Positions 26,850 through 35,755 of a DNA stretch of 64,000 bases are shown piece by piece. Position 1 is the first letter of the stretch, and every line of letters starts with the position of its first letter. This DNA comes from JAUVKT01 sp942491535. Its GTDB lineage: Bacteria; Bacteroidota; Bacteroidia; Bacteroidales; VadinHA17. Below the pieces are notes generated by a model. It saw nothing but the letters and a program-made list of their open reading frames with translations, ran no database searches and was not told the DNA's origin. The stretch spans positions 124,001 through 188,000 of the forward strand of contig CALOBV010000005.1 in NCBI GenBank assembly GCA_942491535.1, in the 5' to 3' direction. A program made the translations under genes and the position numbers.

Positions 26850-28187
26850 TTATCCAAGAAAACTTAATAAAATACCTGCAGCAACAGCCGAACCAATTAC
26901 ACCTGCCACATTAGGTGTCATAGCATGCATAAGCAGATGGTTGGTTGGATCAGCCTTTAATCCTTCATTCTGTACTACCCTGGCAGCATCGGGCACTGCC
27001 GATACGCCTGCAGCACCAACAAGGGGATTAATCCTATTTTCACCTCTCAGGAATAGATTCATGAATTTAGCGAACAGTAATCCACCTGCTGTCGCAATAA
27101 TGAAAGAAACTGCTCCCAGCGCAAAAATAAACATGGAGTCCGGAGTCAGGAAAATATCTGCCTGAGTTGATGCTCCAACAGTAATACCAAGTAATATTGT
27201 TACAATATCAACCATTGAGGTTCTTGCTGTTTCTGCTAAACGCTTTGTTACGCCTGATTCTTTCAACAGGTTTCCGAAAAAGAGCATCCCCAGCAGAGGG
27301 AGCGAACTTGGCGAAATAAATGCAGTTAATAGCAAGCCAATTATTGGGAATATTATTTTTTCAACTTTTGAAACCTGTCTTGGCGGTTTCATTCTTATTA
27401 ATCGTTCCTTCTTGGTTGTAAGCAACCTCATTATAGGTGGCTGAATAACTGGTACAAGAGCCATATATGAATAGGCCGCAATTGCAATTGGAGCAATCAG
27501 GTTTTTCACCGTAGTACCATCTTCAAGAAGGTTAATCCCATTGGCCAGTCTGGATGAAAGAAATATTGCAGTAGGGCCATCTGCACCCCCAATAATTCCT
27601 ATTGCACCAGCCTCCGGCGGCGCAAAACCAAAAAGCAGGGCTCCCAGGAAGGTAATAAATATACCGATCTGTGCTGCGGCCCCAAGTATCATTAATCTCG
27701 GATTAGATAGGAGAGATGAGAAATCTGTCATAGCCCCTATGCCCAGGAATATTAATGGAGGGTAAACCCCTTTTAATACCCCAAAGTAAAGGTAGTTCAT
27801 TACACTTCCACTCTGATATATTCCCAGCTGCAAATTATAACCTCCATCCTGGTAAAAGGGAATATTCCCTATCAGTATTCCCGTGCCAATCGGGATTAAT
27901 AATAAGGGTTCATAGTCATACTTGATGGCCAGAAAAATAAAGAACAAACCCACCACTATCATTATAAGGTGGCCTCTGGTAGCATTCCTGAATCCGGAAT
28001 AATCCCAGAATTTCTTTAACCCTGCTAAACCGGGACTATCCTTTTCTAATTCCTGTGAATCAGCAGATACATTTTCAACTTTTTGCGAAAGATTGGCCCT
28101 GTCGGAGTCTTTCTCAGGCTTAACAAAAGCCGTCCATGCTATACTTAAAACACTCAGGATTGCAATAACAGTAATAAACCTCTTCAT
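26850..28187 (-). CDS. Na+-pumping carboxyl-biotin decarboxylase beta subunit (OadB/MmdB family)
   Basis: The 445-aa polytopic membrane protein has the family hallmark GAIGIIGGADGPTAIF (the Asp is the proposed Na+/proton relay) and a second GVSAVPDAARV motif near the C-terminus, plus about ten hydrophobic segments. It decarboxylates carboxybiotin and exports Na+. An extra N-terminal stretch (signal-like helix plus a charged region, residues 1-65) precedes the core. It is translated two bases after the biotin carrier stop. With MmdA as carboxyltransferase the complex is best read as methylmalonyl-CoA decarboxylase. Confidence 0.93.
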   Translation of the reverse strand: MKRFITVIAILSVLSIAWTAFVKPEKDSDRANLSQKVENVSADSQELEKDSPGLAGLKKFWDYSGFRNATRGHLIMIVVGLFFIFLAIKYDYEPLLLIPIGTGILIGNIPFYQDGGYNLQLGIYQSGSVMNYLYFGVLKGVYPPLIFLGIGAMTDFSSLLSNPRLMILGAAAQIGIFITFLGALLFGFAPPEAGAIGIIGGADGPTAIFLSSRLANGINLLEDGTTVKNLIAPIAIAAYSYMALVPVIQPPIMRLLTTKKERLIRMKPPRQVSKVEKIIFPIIGLLLTAFISPSSLPLLGMLFFGNLLKESGVTKRLAETARTSMVDIVTILLGITVGASTQADIFLTPDSMFIFALGAVSFIIATAGGLLFAKFMNLFLRGENRINPLVGAAGVSAVPDAARVVQNEGLKADPTNHLLMHAMTPNVAGVIGSAVAAGILLSFLG

Positions 28188-28189
28188 TA

Positions 28190-28609
28190 TCAGCCAATTT
28201 CGATTAACACTTCGTCCTGCAGCACAGATTGTCCCTGGCTTATCTTAACAGAAACTATTTCCCCATCCTTTTCTGCCTTTATCTCATTCTCCATTTTCAT
28301 TGCTTCCATTACTGCAAGCTTCTGACCTTTCTTAACAATATCGCCTTCTTTTACCGCCAGCTCTATAATAATTCCAGGAAGAGGAGCCTTGATAGCAAGT
28401 CTTGTGCTACCCTCCTTCTTTTCAATCTTTTTATGAGGTTCTTTCATAACAGACCTGACAAGAGTAGGAGTCTTTTGATGCTTGACCTGCTGGTGAATTT
28501 CAACCATATATGGCGTTCCATTTACTTCGATCTTAGCTAAATCGCCTTCCATATCTAAAATATCGACCTCGTAAGTATGACCACTGATAGTAAATTTATA
28601 ATTCTTCAT
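28190..28609 (-). CDS. Biotin carboxyl carrier subunit of the Na+-pumping decarboxylase
   Basis: The 139-aa protein ends in a biotinyl domain with the canonical EAMKMEN motif, biotin attached to Lys105. A second half-domain at the N-terminus (KFTISGHTYEVDI, VNGTPYMVEI) and a Lys-rich linker precede it. It shuttles the carboxyl group from the cytosolic carboxyltransferase (MmdA) to the membrane decarboxylase (MmdB). Spacing is 10 bases from the upstream OadG-like gene and 2 bases to mmdB, consistent with translational coupling. Confidence 0.95.
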   Translation of the reverse strand: MKNYKFTISGHTYEVDILDMEGDLAKIEVNGTPYMVEIHQQVKHQKTPTLVRSVMKEPHKKIEKKEGSTRLAIKAPLPGIIIELAVKEGDIVKKGQKLAVMEAMKMENEIKAEKDGEIVSVKISQGQSVLQDEVLIEIG

Positions 28610-28619
28610 TTTCCTATAG

Positions 28620-28988
28620 TTAGCGTTGAAAGTTTTTCATACTGTGTATTTTTGAGCTCCATGGTGAATATGCCCTGGAGACTTTTCTTATAGTAATAAT
28701 ATTGCTTTCAACATCATGTTGTTCGTTAAGATAAAGATACAGGGCTGTTGCAATGGCAGCATTAACTGCCCCTGTCATATGCGTCTTTTCAGATTCATCG
28801 AGGTGTCTGCCCTCCTTTGCTGCCCTCCTGTATAGTTTTATCTTAAATATCATAGGCACCAGGTATCTGAATACGAGGTAGAGTACGATTAGAGCAATAA
28901 ATACAATAAGATAGCCAATTAATACTATAATGCCGGCCTCATTGTCGATGCCCTTTAATGCGGGTATAAGTAGTATTGCATTATACAT
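28620..28988 (-). CDS. OadG-family small membrane subunit
   Basis: The 122-aa protein has one strong transmembrane helix (about residues 20-48) and a soluble C-terminal tail ending YSPWSSKIHSMKNFQR. A single helix plus basic tail between carboxyltransferase and biotin carrier genes is the position and form of the gamma/delta subunit (OadG/MmdD) that helps assemble the Na+ pump. Sequence conservation in this family is low, so assignment rests mainly on topology and context. It starts 10 bases after mmdA ends. Confidence 0.85.
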   Translation of the reverse strand: MYNAILLIPALKGIDNEAGIIVLIGYLIVFIALIVLYLVFRYLVPMIFKIKLYRRAAKEGRHLDESEKTHMTGAVNAAIATALYLYLNEQHDVESNIITIRKVSRAYSPWSSKIHSMKNFQR

Positions 28989-28998
28989 AGCTTAAGAT

Positions 28999-30558
28999 CT
29001 ATAAAGGTATGTTAGAGTGCTTTTTCAAGGGCAATAGATCTTTCTTGGTTGAAAGCGTTCTAAGTGCCCTGATTATCCTGAAACGAGTATTCCTTGGTTC
29101 GATAACATCATCGAGGAATCCGAATTTAGCAGCTTCATATGGATTGGCGAACTTATCGCGATATTCTTCCTCCTTATCTGCTACATATTTATTCCTCTCT
29201 TCAGTATCTTCGATCTCACTGATTTTTTTACCTTCAAGTACTTCTATAGCTCCCCGGGGTCCCATTACTGCAATTTCTGCAGAAGGCCATGCATAATTAA
29301 TATCTCCCCTGAGTTGCTTTGAAGACATTACACAGTGAGCACCACCATATGATTTACGTAGAGTAACTGTAATCTTTGGGACGGTTGCCTCTCCGTATGC
29401 GAACATCAATTTGGCGCCATGTATAATAATTCCTCCATATTCCTGATTACTACCGGGCAAGAACCCGGGAACATCAACCAGTGTAACAATAGGAATATTA
29501 AAAGCATCACAGAATCTCACAAACCTTGCAGCTTTTCTGGAGGCTTGTATATCAAGTACTCCGGCCAGGAAATTAGGCTGGTTGGCAACAATACCAACCG
29601 GCATGCCATCGAACTTGGCATGACCAACTACAATATTTTTGGCAAAATTAGCATGAACCTCAAGGAATTCTTCGTTATCTACAATCTTATATATTACATC
29701 CCTGACATTATATGGCTGATTCGGATTTTCCGGGATAATAAGGTTCAGATCATCTTCAAGTCGATCTATAGGATCATTACACTCTGTAAGAGGAGGATCC
29801 TCAAGGTTATTCTGCGGCAGATAACTTAAAATCTTTCTTATTAGCAATAAGCCTTCTTCCTCATCTTCAGACACAAAATGTGCTACCCCCGACTTTGTTG
29901 AGTGTACCCTTGCGCCACCAAGATCTTCTATGGAAATATCTTCGCCGGTAACTGTTTTTGTTACCTTTGGGCCGGTTACAAACATATAGCTACTCTCCTC
30001 GCTCATAATAATATAATCAGTAAGAGCGGGCGAATAAACTGCCCCGCCTGCACAGGGACCAAAAATAGCTGATATCTGAGGTATAACGCCGGAAGCCAGG
30101 ATATTACGTTCAAATATTTCGGCATATCCTGCAAGACTCCTTACACCTTCCTGTATTCTTGCGCCACCACTATCATTAATTCCAATTACAGGAGCTCCAA
30201 CCTTCATAGCCTGATCCATTATTTTGCAAATCTTGGCTGCAAAAGTCTCGGAAAGAGAGCCTCCGAATACAGTAAAATCCTGAGAAAAAATATAAACTAC
30301 CCTGCCATCAATAGTTCCATGTCCTGTAACAACACCATCTGAAAGAAATTTCTTGTCACCAAGCCCAAAATCTTCAGTCCTGTGCTTAACAAACATATCA
30401 AATTCTTCAAAACTACCTTCATCAAGTAAAATATCAATTCTTTCCCGTGCTGTTAGTTTTCCTTTTTTGTGCTGAGACTCTATACGCTTTTCACCGCCAC
30501 CCAGCTTGGCCAGTTCTCGTAGATCGATAAGTTGTTTTATTTTATCCTGTCTGCTCAT
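28999..30558 (-). CDS. mmdA: Methylmalonyl-CoA decarboxylase / acyl-CoA carboxylase carboxyltransferase subunit
   Basis: The 519-aa carboxyltransferase has two crotonase-like halves: N-terminal (FTVFGGSLSETFAAKICK, GINDSGGARIQEGV, FGPCAGGAVYSPAL) and C-terminal (FVRFCDAFNIPIVTLVDVPGFLPG, RKSYGGAHCVMSSK, MGPRGAIEV). This is the MmdA/PccB type, not the OadA transcarboxylase type, which argues for methylmalonyl-CoA rather than oxaloacetate as substrate. The ATG at 30558 (MSRQDKIKQL) is chosen over an upstream extension that would overlap mce; it lies 13 bases after the mce stop. It transfers CO2 from methylmalonyl-CoA to biotin, leaving propionyl-CoA. Confidence 0.94.
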   Translation of the reverse strand: MSRQDKIKQLIDLRELAKLGGGEKRIESQHKKGKLTARERIDILLDEGSFEEFDMFVKHRTEDFGLGDKKFLSDGVVTGHGTIDGRVVYIFSQDFTVFGGSLSETFAAKICKIMDQAMKVGAPVIGINDSGGARIQEGVRSLAGYAEIFERNILASGVIPQISAIFGPCAGGAVYSPALTDYIIMSEESSYMFVTGPKVTKTVTGEDISIEDLGGARVHSTKSGVAHFVSEDEEEGLLLIRKILSYLPQNNLEDPPLTECNDPIDRLEDDLNLIIPENPNQPYNVRDVIYKIVDNEEFLEVHANFAKNIVVGHAKFDGMPVGIVANQPNFLAGVLDIQASRKAARFVRFCDAFNIPIVTLVDVPGFLPGSNQEYGGIIIHGAKLMFAYGEATVPKITVTLRKSYGGAHCVMSSKQLRGDINYAWPSAEIAVMGPRGAIEVLEGKKISEIEDTEERNKYVADKEEEYRDKFANPYEAAKFGFLDDVIEPRNTRFRIIRALRTLSTKKDLLPLKKHSNIPL

Positions 30559-30571
30559 CTGACTAATGATT

Positions 30572-30985
30572 TTATTTACCTGAATTATCTTCACAAAGCT
30601 CGGTAAGTACACCAAAGGTAGACTTGGGATGTAAGAAACCTATATCAAGGCCTTCGGCACCTTTGCGTGATTCACTGTCAATCAGTCTTACTCCTTTCGA
30701 TTCAAGCTCTGAAAGCTTCATATTTAGATCTCTCACGGCAAAAGCCATATGGTGTATTCCCTCTCCCCTTTTCTCAATAAACTTACCTATAGGTCCTTCA
30801 GGATCAGTTGATTCGAGTAGTTCAATCTTTGTGTTACCTACCTTAAAAAATGCGGTTTTAACCTTTTGATCGCTTACCTCCTCAATACTGTAGCACTTAA
30901 GACCCAAAATGTTCTCATAAAATGGTATTGCTTCATCCAGGGATTTTACGGCAATACCAATGTGTTCAATATGTGTTGGTCCCAT
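30572..30985 (-). CDS. mce: Methylmalonyl-CoA epimerase
   Basis: The 137-aa glyoxalase/VOC-fold protein interconverts (R)- and (S)-methylmalonyl-CoA, providing the right isomer for mutase and decarboxylase. Metal-ligand motifs are IEHIGIAVKSLDEAIPFYENILG, VGNTKIELLE, GIHHMAFAVRD and a late TELCED. It is the first gene of the decarboxylase operon and is transcribed in the same direction. Length and motif order match the family. Confidence 0.95.
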   Translation of the reverse strand: MGPTHIEHIGIAVKSLDEAIPFYENILGLKCYSIEEVSDQKVKTAFFKVGNTKIELLESTDPEGPIGKFIEKRGEGIHHMAFAVRDLNMKLSELESKGVRLIDSESRKGAEGLDIGFLHPKSTFGVLTELCEDNSGK

Positions 30986-31011
30986 AAAACTTTTTGATTA
31001 TTTCTATTTTG

Positions 31012-31019
31012 CAAAATTA
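31012..31019 (-). promoter_or_regulatory. Putative -7 element for the mce–mmd–cit operon
   Basis: TAATTTTG on the minus strand (TAnnTTTG) lies 27 bases before the mce ATG. No clear -33 TTTG is found at the expected 19-base spacing, so the call is tentative. Confidence 0.35.
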
Positions 31020-31047
31020 AACTTAATATTGCTTAATCTATGCAGAC

Positions 31048-31071
31048 AAAAGTCATATTTTACGGACTTTT
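31048..31071 (-). terminator. Weak A/T-flanked hairpin after the polyferredoxin gene
   Basis: AAAAGTC and GACTTTT pair across a 10-base loop, with runs of A/T on both sides. It lies between the polyferredoxin stop and the mce promoter and could separate the two transcription units. The stem has little GC. Confidence 0.4.
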
Positions 31072-31118
31072 TTTCTAAAAGAGAGATTCTTTTTCAACAG
31101 TGCTAAATAAACGATCTG

Positions 31119-32705
31119 TTAAAACGGAAATTCTTCCATTTTTTCAACTTTCATTGAATCCTCAGCAGGTTTCTCGGCATCCTCATGTATTGCATTACCA
31201 TCAACAAATATTGCTTTGAATGGTTTCGTAGGACAGGCATATTCACATGCACCGCATCCAACGCACAGCTTATTATTTACCTCCGGAATCACAAGATTAT
31301 CTACGAATGGAACCATATGAACGGCCTTTGTAGGGCAATGCTCAGAACATGCTCCGCAATCAGTTCTCTCAGTTTCTACTATGCAGTTTTCCTTAATAAA
31401 GGTAACTTTCCCAATCTGCGTAAGCTTCTTAGCCTCTACTGTCAGCGGAAGAAGGGCACCTGTTGGGCATATATCTGTACACCTGGTACAATCGAAATTA
31501 CAGAAACTCTTATGATAATCCATCCTTGGCTGCATTATACCTGCCAGTCCGTATTCCATAAATGATGGAACTATAACCTGTTCGGGGCATGCATTAACAC
31601 ATAGGGAACAGGCAGTACAAAATGAATTGAAATGTTCCAGGCTCATTGCTCCATATGGACATACCGGGTATGTTTTATTTTCCCTGACAGTTGACTCTTT
31701 TTTTGGAACAGGCGCTTCCTTCTTAACAATCGTCGTATCCTGTGCCCTTACGATTCCAGTAGCAGCAGCAAGAGCAGCAAATGAACCTGCAATAAACTTA
31801 CGTTTGCCCGAATCAACTTTTTCCGGATTATCTGGTTCAGGCTTTGATCTCCCGTGAAACCCATATTTAATGGCATTATCAGGACAAACCGAAAGACAAT
31901 TAAAGCATGTAATACATCTGCTTACATCAACATCCTCATTCAGGAAATCAATACATGATGCCTTACAATTGATGGCGCACCTTCCGCAATGGGTGCAGGA
32001 TGTCTTATCGATCGTAATTCTTAAAACCGACACCTTGGATAAAAGTCCCAGAAGTGTACCAACAGGGCAAACGGTATTGCAATATAACCTTCCCCGGGTA
32101 AAGGACATATAAGCAACCAGGGCCAAAAAGGCAGCAGGTATTAGGTAAACAATCAGAGGTATTTTTATAAACTCAACCTTAAAAATATCGTAGAAATCAA
32201 ATTTTGTGGCAATCCAGGCAACAATATTATTAAGTGCAACTACAAGAGGTTGGAAAAAATAAGTTACAAACCTACCAAATATACTATAGGGATCTAGCAG
32301 AGCTATAAGAGATACAGAGCCTGAGAGAGCTACAATCAGAGTAATAGCCAGAAGAGAATATCTTAAAATAGTATGAGGTTTCTTTAACCCATACCTTCTA
32401 TTCCTGCGTTTTACTTTTCCCCCTGCCCTGCTCATTGCATCCTGGAAGATGCCCAGGGGGCAGAGGAAGGAACAATAGGATCTTCCTGTGAAAACTGTAA
32501 GTGCCACCACAACTACAAATCCGCTTGCCAGAAGAGATGGAGCATCCATAAATTTAAGGAGGGATGGAGTAAATTGCAAATAAAGTAATACTGCAAACCA
32601 CTTTTCAGGGAGTATGTATCTAAAATCTATAAATGACAGAAGAAATAATACGAAGATCAGTAAAGCAAGGAAAAACCTGATCTTTTTTAGAAAAGGACTA
32701 TTCAT
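31119..32705 (-). CDS. NapH/NapG-like membrane polyferredoxin (multi 4Fe-4S protein)
   Basis: The 528-aa protein begins with a NapH-type membrane half: four or five hydrophobic segments with the paired YCSFLCPLG and YCNTVCPVG motifs, then two 4Fe-4S sets (CTHCGRCAINC, CITCFNCLSVC). A second signal-like helix, KRKFIAGSFAALAAATGIV (about residue 305), leads into a NapG-like half with four more cysteine sets (CTACSLCVNAC, CTRCTDIC, CGACSEHC, CVGCGACEYAC). It looks like a NapH-NapG fusion, passing electrons between quinol and an unknown periplasmic partner. No nitrate reductase is nearby. It starts 12 bases after the DUF362 gene. Confidence 0.88.
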   Translation of the reverse strand: MNSPFLKKIRFFLALLIFVLFLLSFIDFRYILPEKWFAVLLYLQFTPSLLKFMDAPSLLASGFVVVVALTVFTGRSYCSFLCPLGIFQDAMSRAGGKVKRRNRRYGLKKPHTILRYSLLAITLIVALSGSVSLIALLDPYSIFGRFVTYFFQPLVVALNNIVAWIATKFDFYDIFKVEFIKIPLIVYLIPAAFLALVAYMSFTRGRLYCNTVCPVGTLLGLLSKVSVLRITIDKTSCTHCGRCAINCKASCIDFLNEDVDVSRCITCFNCLSVCPDNAIKYGFHGRSKPEPDNPEKVDSGKRKFIAGSFAALAAATGIVRAQDTTIVKKEAPVPKKESTVRENKTYPVCPYGAMSLEHFNSFCTACSLCVNACPEQVIVPSFMEYGLAGIMQPRMDYHKSFCNFDCTRCTDICPTGALLPLTVEAKKLTQIGKVTFIKENCIVETERTDCGACSEHCPTKAVHMVPFVDNLVIPEVNNKLCVGCGACEYACPTKPFKAIFVDGNAIHEDAEKPAEDSMKVEKMEEFPF

Positions 32706-32717
32706 TTGCTGGCAAAT

Positions 32718-33638
32718 TTACATTGATATCCTGCTTATCTGCAAGCGTGACAGGTCCATTTCTCCGATACCCAGCTCATATGCAAGGGGAATATAATCAA
32801 CCTGTTCAGGCTCATTCTTAAGCATCTTTGCAGCAGCAGCGTCTGCAGCCACCATATCGGTTGATAATATCTGGGCCTTCATATTTAACACATCAGCCAC
32901 AGATACTCCCTGGGGTCCATTTCTCATCATTACATTATAGCAATCAATAACATTTAAAGCAGGCTTCTTTTCAAAAAGGCCAAAATCAGCAATACACTGG
33001 TGTAGATTATTGGAATGCCACCATTTTCTGTCCCATATAGCTCCCATTAAGTTCTTTAATGATGCTGTCATCTTTGTGGAGGAATGATGCTTAAGTACAG
33101 GTACATTTATAAATACATCAGATTCAAGTATCAATTCATGTACCTTGGTAGTTTTCAGAACCTTCGCTCCCTTTATAGATACTTCGTGGTAATAACTTTC
33201 AGAATCACCGGGGACCATCTTTGCGCCTGCCGATTTTGCAGCTTTCTCAATACCTGATGTTTTATATGCTTTAACCCAGTTATGGGTTGCATTATCAAAT
33301 ACATACACTTTTTTGGCTCCTGCTTTGATGCAGTGTTCAACAATCCTTTTTACAAGTAAAGGATTTGTATTGGCTCCTATCTCAGGTGTACGGTCCCAGG
33401 CCATATTTGGTTTAATAACAACTGTCTGGCCTTGTTTAACAAAATTGGTCATTCCACCCAGCGCACTGATCCCTTTATCAAACATTGAATCAGGACTGCC
33501 TCCCATAACTGCCACAAGATCAGGCATCTGCAAGGAAGGTGTTGAACCATATAGATTACTATACCCACCTACTGTATACGCTGCACCTGCAACCAGGCCT
33601 GCACTAACTGATTTCTTTACAAAATCTCTCCTTTTCAT
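32718..33638 (-). CDS. Tat-exported DUF362 protein
   Basis: The 306-aa protein has an N-terminal twin-arginine signal, MKRRDFVKKSVSAGLVAGAA, so it is probably exported folded with a cofactor. The body matches DUF362: VVIKPNMAWD, a KAGAKKVYVFDNAT segment, VFINVPVLKHHSSTKMTASLKNLMGAIWD and a late VVAADAAAAKML. DUF362 domains often accompany 4Fe-4S domains, and here the polyferredoxin gene follows directly, which suggests an electron-transfer pair. Catalytic function is unknown. The gene is divergent from larC with a 123-base spacer. Confidence 0.88.
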   Translation of the reverse strand: MKRRDFVKKSVSAGLVAGAAYTVGGYSNLYGSTPSLQMPDLVAVMGGSPDSMFDKGISALGGMTNFVKQGQTVVIKPNMAWDRTPEIGANTNPLLVKRIVEHCIKAGAKKVYVFDNATHNWVKAYKTSGIEKAAKSAGAKMVPGDSESYYHEVSIKGAKVLKTTKVHELILESDVFINVPVLKHHSSTKMTASLKNLMGAIWDRKWWHSNNLHQCIADFGLFEKKPALNVIDCYNVMMRNGPQGVSVADVLNMKAQILSTDMVAADAAAAKMLKNEPEQVDYIPLAYELGIGEMDLSRLQISRISM

Positions 33639-33761
33639 ACTTAAATATTATAAATTGTAACCTTGTTGTGGTATCATCTATCCTGCACGCAAAATACAAT
33701 ATTTTTATTCATATTCGTATGCTAAGTGCTATATTAGTACCAGTTTTATAACATCTACATT

Positions 33762-34934
33762 ATGAAAATTCTATACTATGATTGTTTCTCCGGGATAAGC
33801 GGAGATATGAACCTTGCTGCAATGATTGATCTCGGGATCGAAAGCAAGTATTTAATAAGTGAATTAAACAAACTCAATCTTGACGGTTGGGAATTAATTG
33901 TTGAAACAGACCAGAGACACGGTATTTATGGTACCAAAGTAACTGTTAAACAAACAAAGGAAGATAAGGCACACAGGCATCTTTCCGATATTGCCAGAAT
34001 TGTTTCAGACAGTAAACTTGATAATGAAGTTAAACAGACCAGCATGCTTATGTTTGATCGCCTGGCAGAAGCAGAAGCTAAGGTCCACAATACCAGCAAA
34101 GAAAAAATTCACTTCCATGAGGTTGGTGCAATAGATTCAATTATCGATATTGTCGGGGCAGCAATTTGTTATCATAAATTAAGGGTCGACAGGGTAATTG
34201 TTTCAAGGCTCGAACTGGGTGGAGGCTTTGTTCAATGTGCTCATGGTAATCTGCCTGTCCCGGCTCCGGCAACAGCTGAAATTATAAAAGATATACCGGT
34301 TTCTACCGGAGGAGTCGACTTTGAGGCAACTACTCCGACGGGGGCAACAATTATTAAGACCCTCGGAAATTCCTTCAGCAAGGAGCTTAAGCTAACTATA
34401 TCTAGCTCCGGGTATGGTATTGGACATAAGGTTAATGAGTCCAGACCGAATATCTTAAGAGTATACCTTGGAGATGAATCGGAAGAAAAAACAGATGGAA
34501 GCAAATCTTCCTTACTTGAGTGCAATATAGATGATATGAACCCCGAATGGTATGAGACCTTAAGTGAGAAACTCCTTGAGGCAGGAGCCTCAGATGTATT
34601 TCTAACTCAAATAATTATGAAAAAGGGACGACCCGGCACAAAGGTATCTGTTCTTTCACATAATGAAGATATTGAGAAGATAAAGCTGATCTTGTTTACT
34701 CATTCCACTACCCTTGGATTAAGAATATTACCTGTTGAGAAACTGTCTCTCGAAAGGCAATTTAAAAAAATAAAAACGCCCGTTGGAGAGATTACAATGA
34801 AGTATGGCTTTTACGAGGGGAAGATGATTTCTGCAAAACCTGAATATAAAGATTGCAAAAGGATTTCAGTTGAAAAAGATATTTCATTAAAGGAGGTATA
34901 CAGAATTGTTTCAGAATCGATAAATAAGTTATAA
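33762..34934 (+). CDS. larC: Nickel-pincer cofactor biosynthesis protein LarC
   Basis: The 390-aa protein is full length for LarC, the cyclometallase that inserts nickel into the pyridinium dithio-carboxylate cofactor. Segments are YYDCFSGISGDMNLAAMIDLG, HRHLSDI, HFHEVGAIDSIIDIVGA, RLELGGGFVQCAHGNLPVPAPAT and TPTGATIIKTL; the C-terminal half holds the CTP/nickel-transfer domain (LECNIDDMNPEWYE, MKKGRPGTKVSVL). In L. plantarum LarC is made by a programmed frameshift from two ORFs; here it is one continuous frame. First gene of larC-larE-larB. Confidence 0.95.
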   Translation: MKILYYDCFSGISGDMNLAAMIDLGIESKYLISELNKLNLDGWELIVETDQRHGIYGTKVTVKQTKEDKAHRHLSDIARIVSDSKLDNEVKQTSMLMFDRLAEAEAKVHNTSKEKIHFHEVGAIDSIIDIVGAAICYHKLRVDRVIVSRLELGGGFVQCAHGNLPVPAPATAEIIKDIPVSTGGVDFEATTPTGATIIKTLGNSFSKELKLTISSSGYGIGHKVNESRPNILRVYLGDESEEKTDGSKSSLLECNIDDMNPEWYETLSEKLLEAGASDVFLTQIIMKKGRPGTKVSVLSHNEDIEKIKLILFTHSTTLGLRILPVEKLSLERQFKKIKTPVGEITMKYGFYEGKMISAKPEYKDCKRISVEKDISLKEVYRIVSESINKL

Positions 34935-34936
34935 GA

Positions 34937-35755
34937 TTGGATATAAATAAGAAGACAGAAAGATTGAAAGGATTGTTTAATCAGTCTGATCGAATACTAC
35001 TTGCATTTTCAGGTGGTGTCGATAGTACTTTTCTTCTTTACGCAATAGCCAGGAGGTTTAAGTTTAAAGTCAGAGCCCTTACAATAAAAACACCATATAT
35101 CCCTCAATGGGAAGTTGATGAGGCTACAAGCTTCTGCAAGGAGCATAATATTGAGCATAAGGTAATTGATATGGCCTTCCCGGCATCAATTATATCAAAC
35201 CCACAGGACAGATGTTACAGATGCAAGAAGGTCCTGTTTTCGGAAATTAGAAAATACGCCGGTAATAATAATTTCAACATTATTGTGGATGGCAGTAATG
35301 CTGATGACTTAAGCGATTACCGGCCGGGAATGAGAGCCCTTGATGAACTAAAAATAATGAGCCCGCTGATAAAGTCGGGCATAACAAAAGACGAAATAAG
35401 AGAACAGCTAAAAAGCTGGGGACTCGAAATATGGAATAAACCTGCTTACGCATGCCTGCTAACAAGAATACCTCACGATACTCAAGTAGATGAAAGAATG
35501 TTGTACATAATTGAACAGGCCGAGGTTTTTATTAAAAACCTTGGATTCGCTGGTACAAGGGTAAGGCTTCATGGTGATATAGCCAGACTTGAGTGTTACC
35601 CACATCATATTGAAGATATAAGTAAAAATAAAGTAAGGTCTGAGATTAGCAGGAGGCTTAAACAGCTTGGTATTAAATATATTACAATTGATATGGAAGG
35701 ATATAGGATGGGTAGTCTAAATATTGTCAAAGAGAATAAAAAAACACTTGAATAA
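34937..35755 (+). CDS. larE: ATP-dependent sacrificial sulfur transferase LarE
   Basis: The 272-aa PP-loop protein has AFSGGVDSTFLL (residues 23-34), and the Cys that donates its sulfur is kept as Cys173 in KPAYACLLTRIP. DRCYRCKK near residue 92 is also typical. It adds sulfur to the adenylylated pyridinium precursor made by LarB. The start is a TTG two bases after the larC stop; no in-frame ATG lies before the conserved N-terminus, and translation is likely coupled to larC. larB overlaps its stop by one base. Confidence 0.93.
   Translation: MDINKKTERLKGLFNQSDRILLAFSGGVDSTFLLYAIARRFKFKVRALTIKTPYIPQWEVDEATSFCKEHNIEHKVIDMAFPASIISNPQDRCYRCKKVLFSEIRKYAGNNNFNIIVDGSNADDLSDYRPGMRALDELKIMSPLIKSGITKDEIREQLKSWGLEIWNKPAYACLLTRIPHDTQVDERMLYIIEQAEVFIKNLGFAGTRVRLHGDIARLECYPHHIEDISKNKVRSEISRRLKQLGIKYITIDMEGYRMGSLNIVKENKKTLE

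Noticed and set aside
30559..30615. Extension of mmdA into mce
   Set aside because: MSRQDKIKQL at 30558 is the family start and the extension would overlap the mce coding end.
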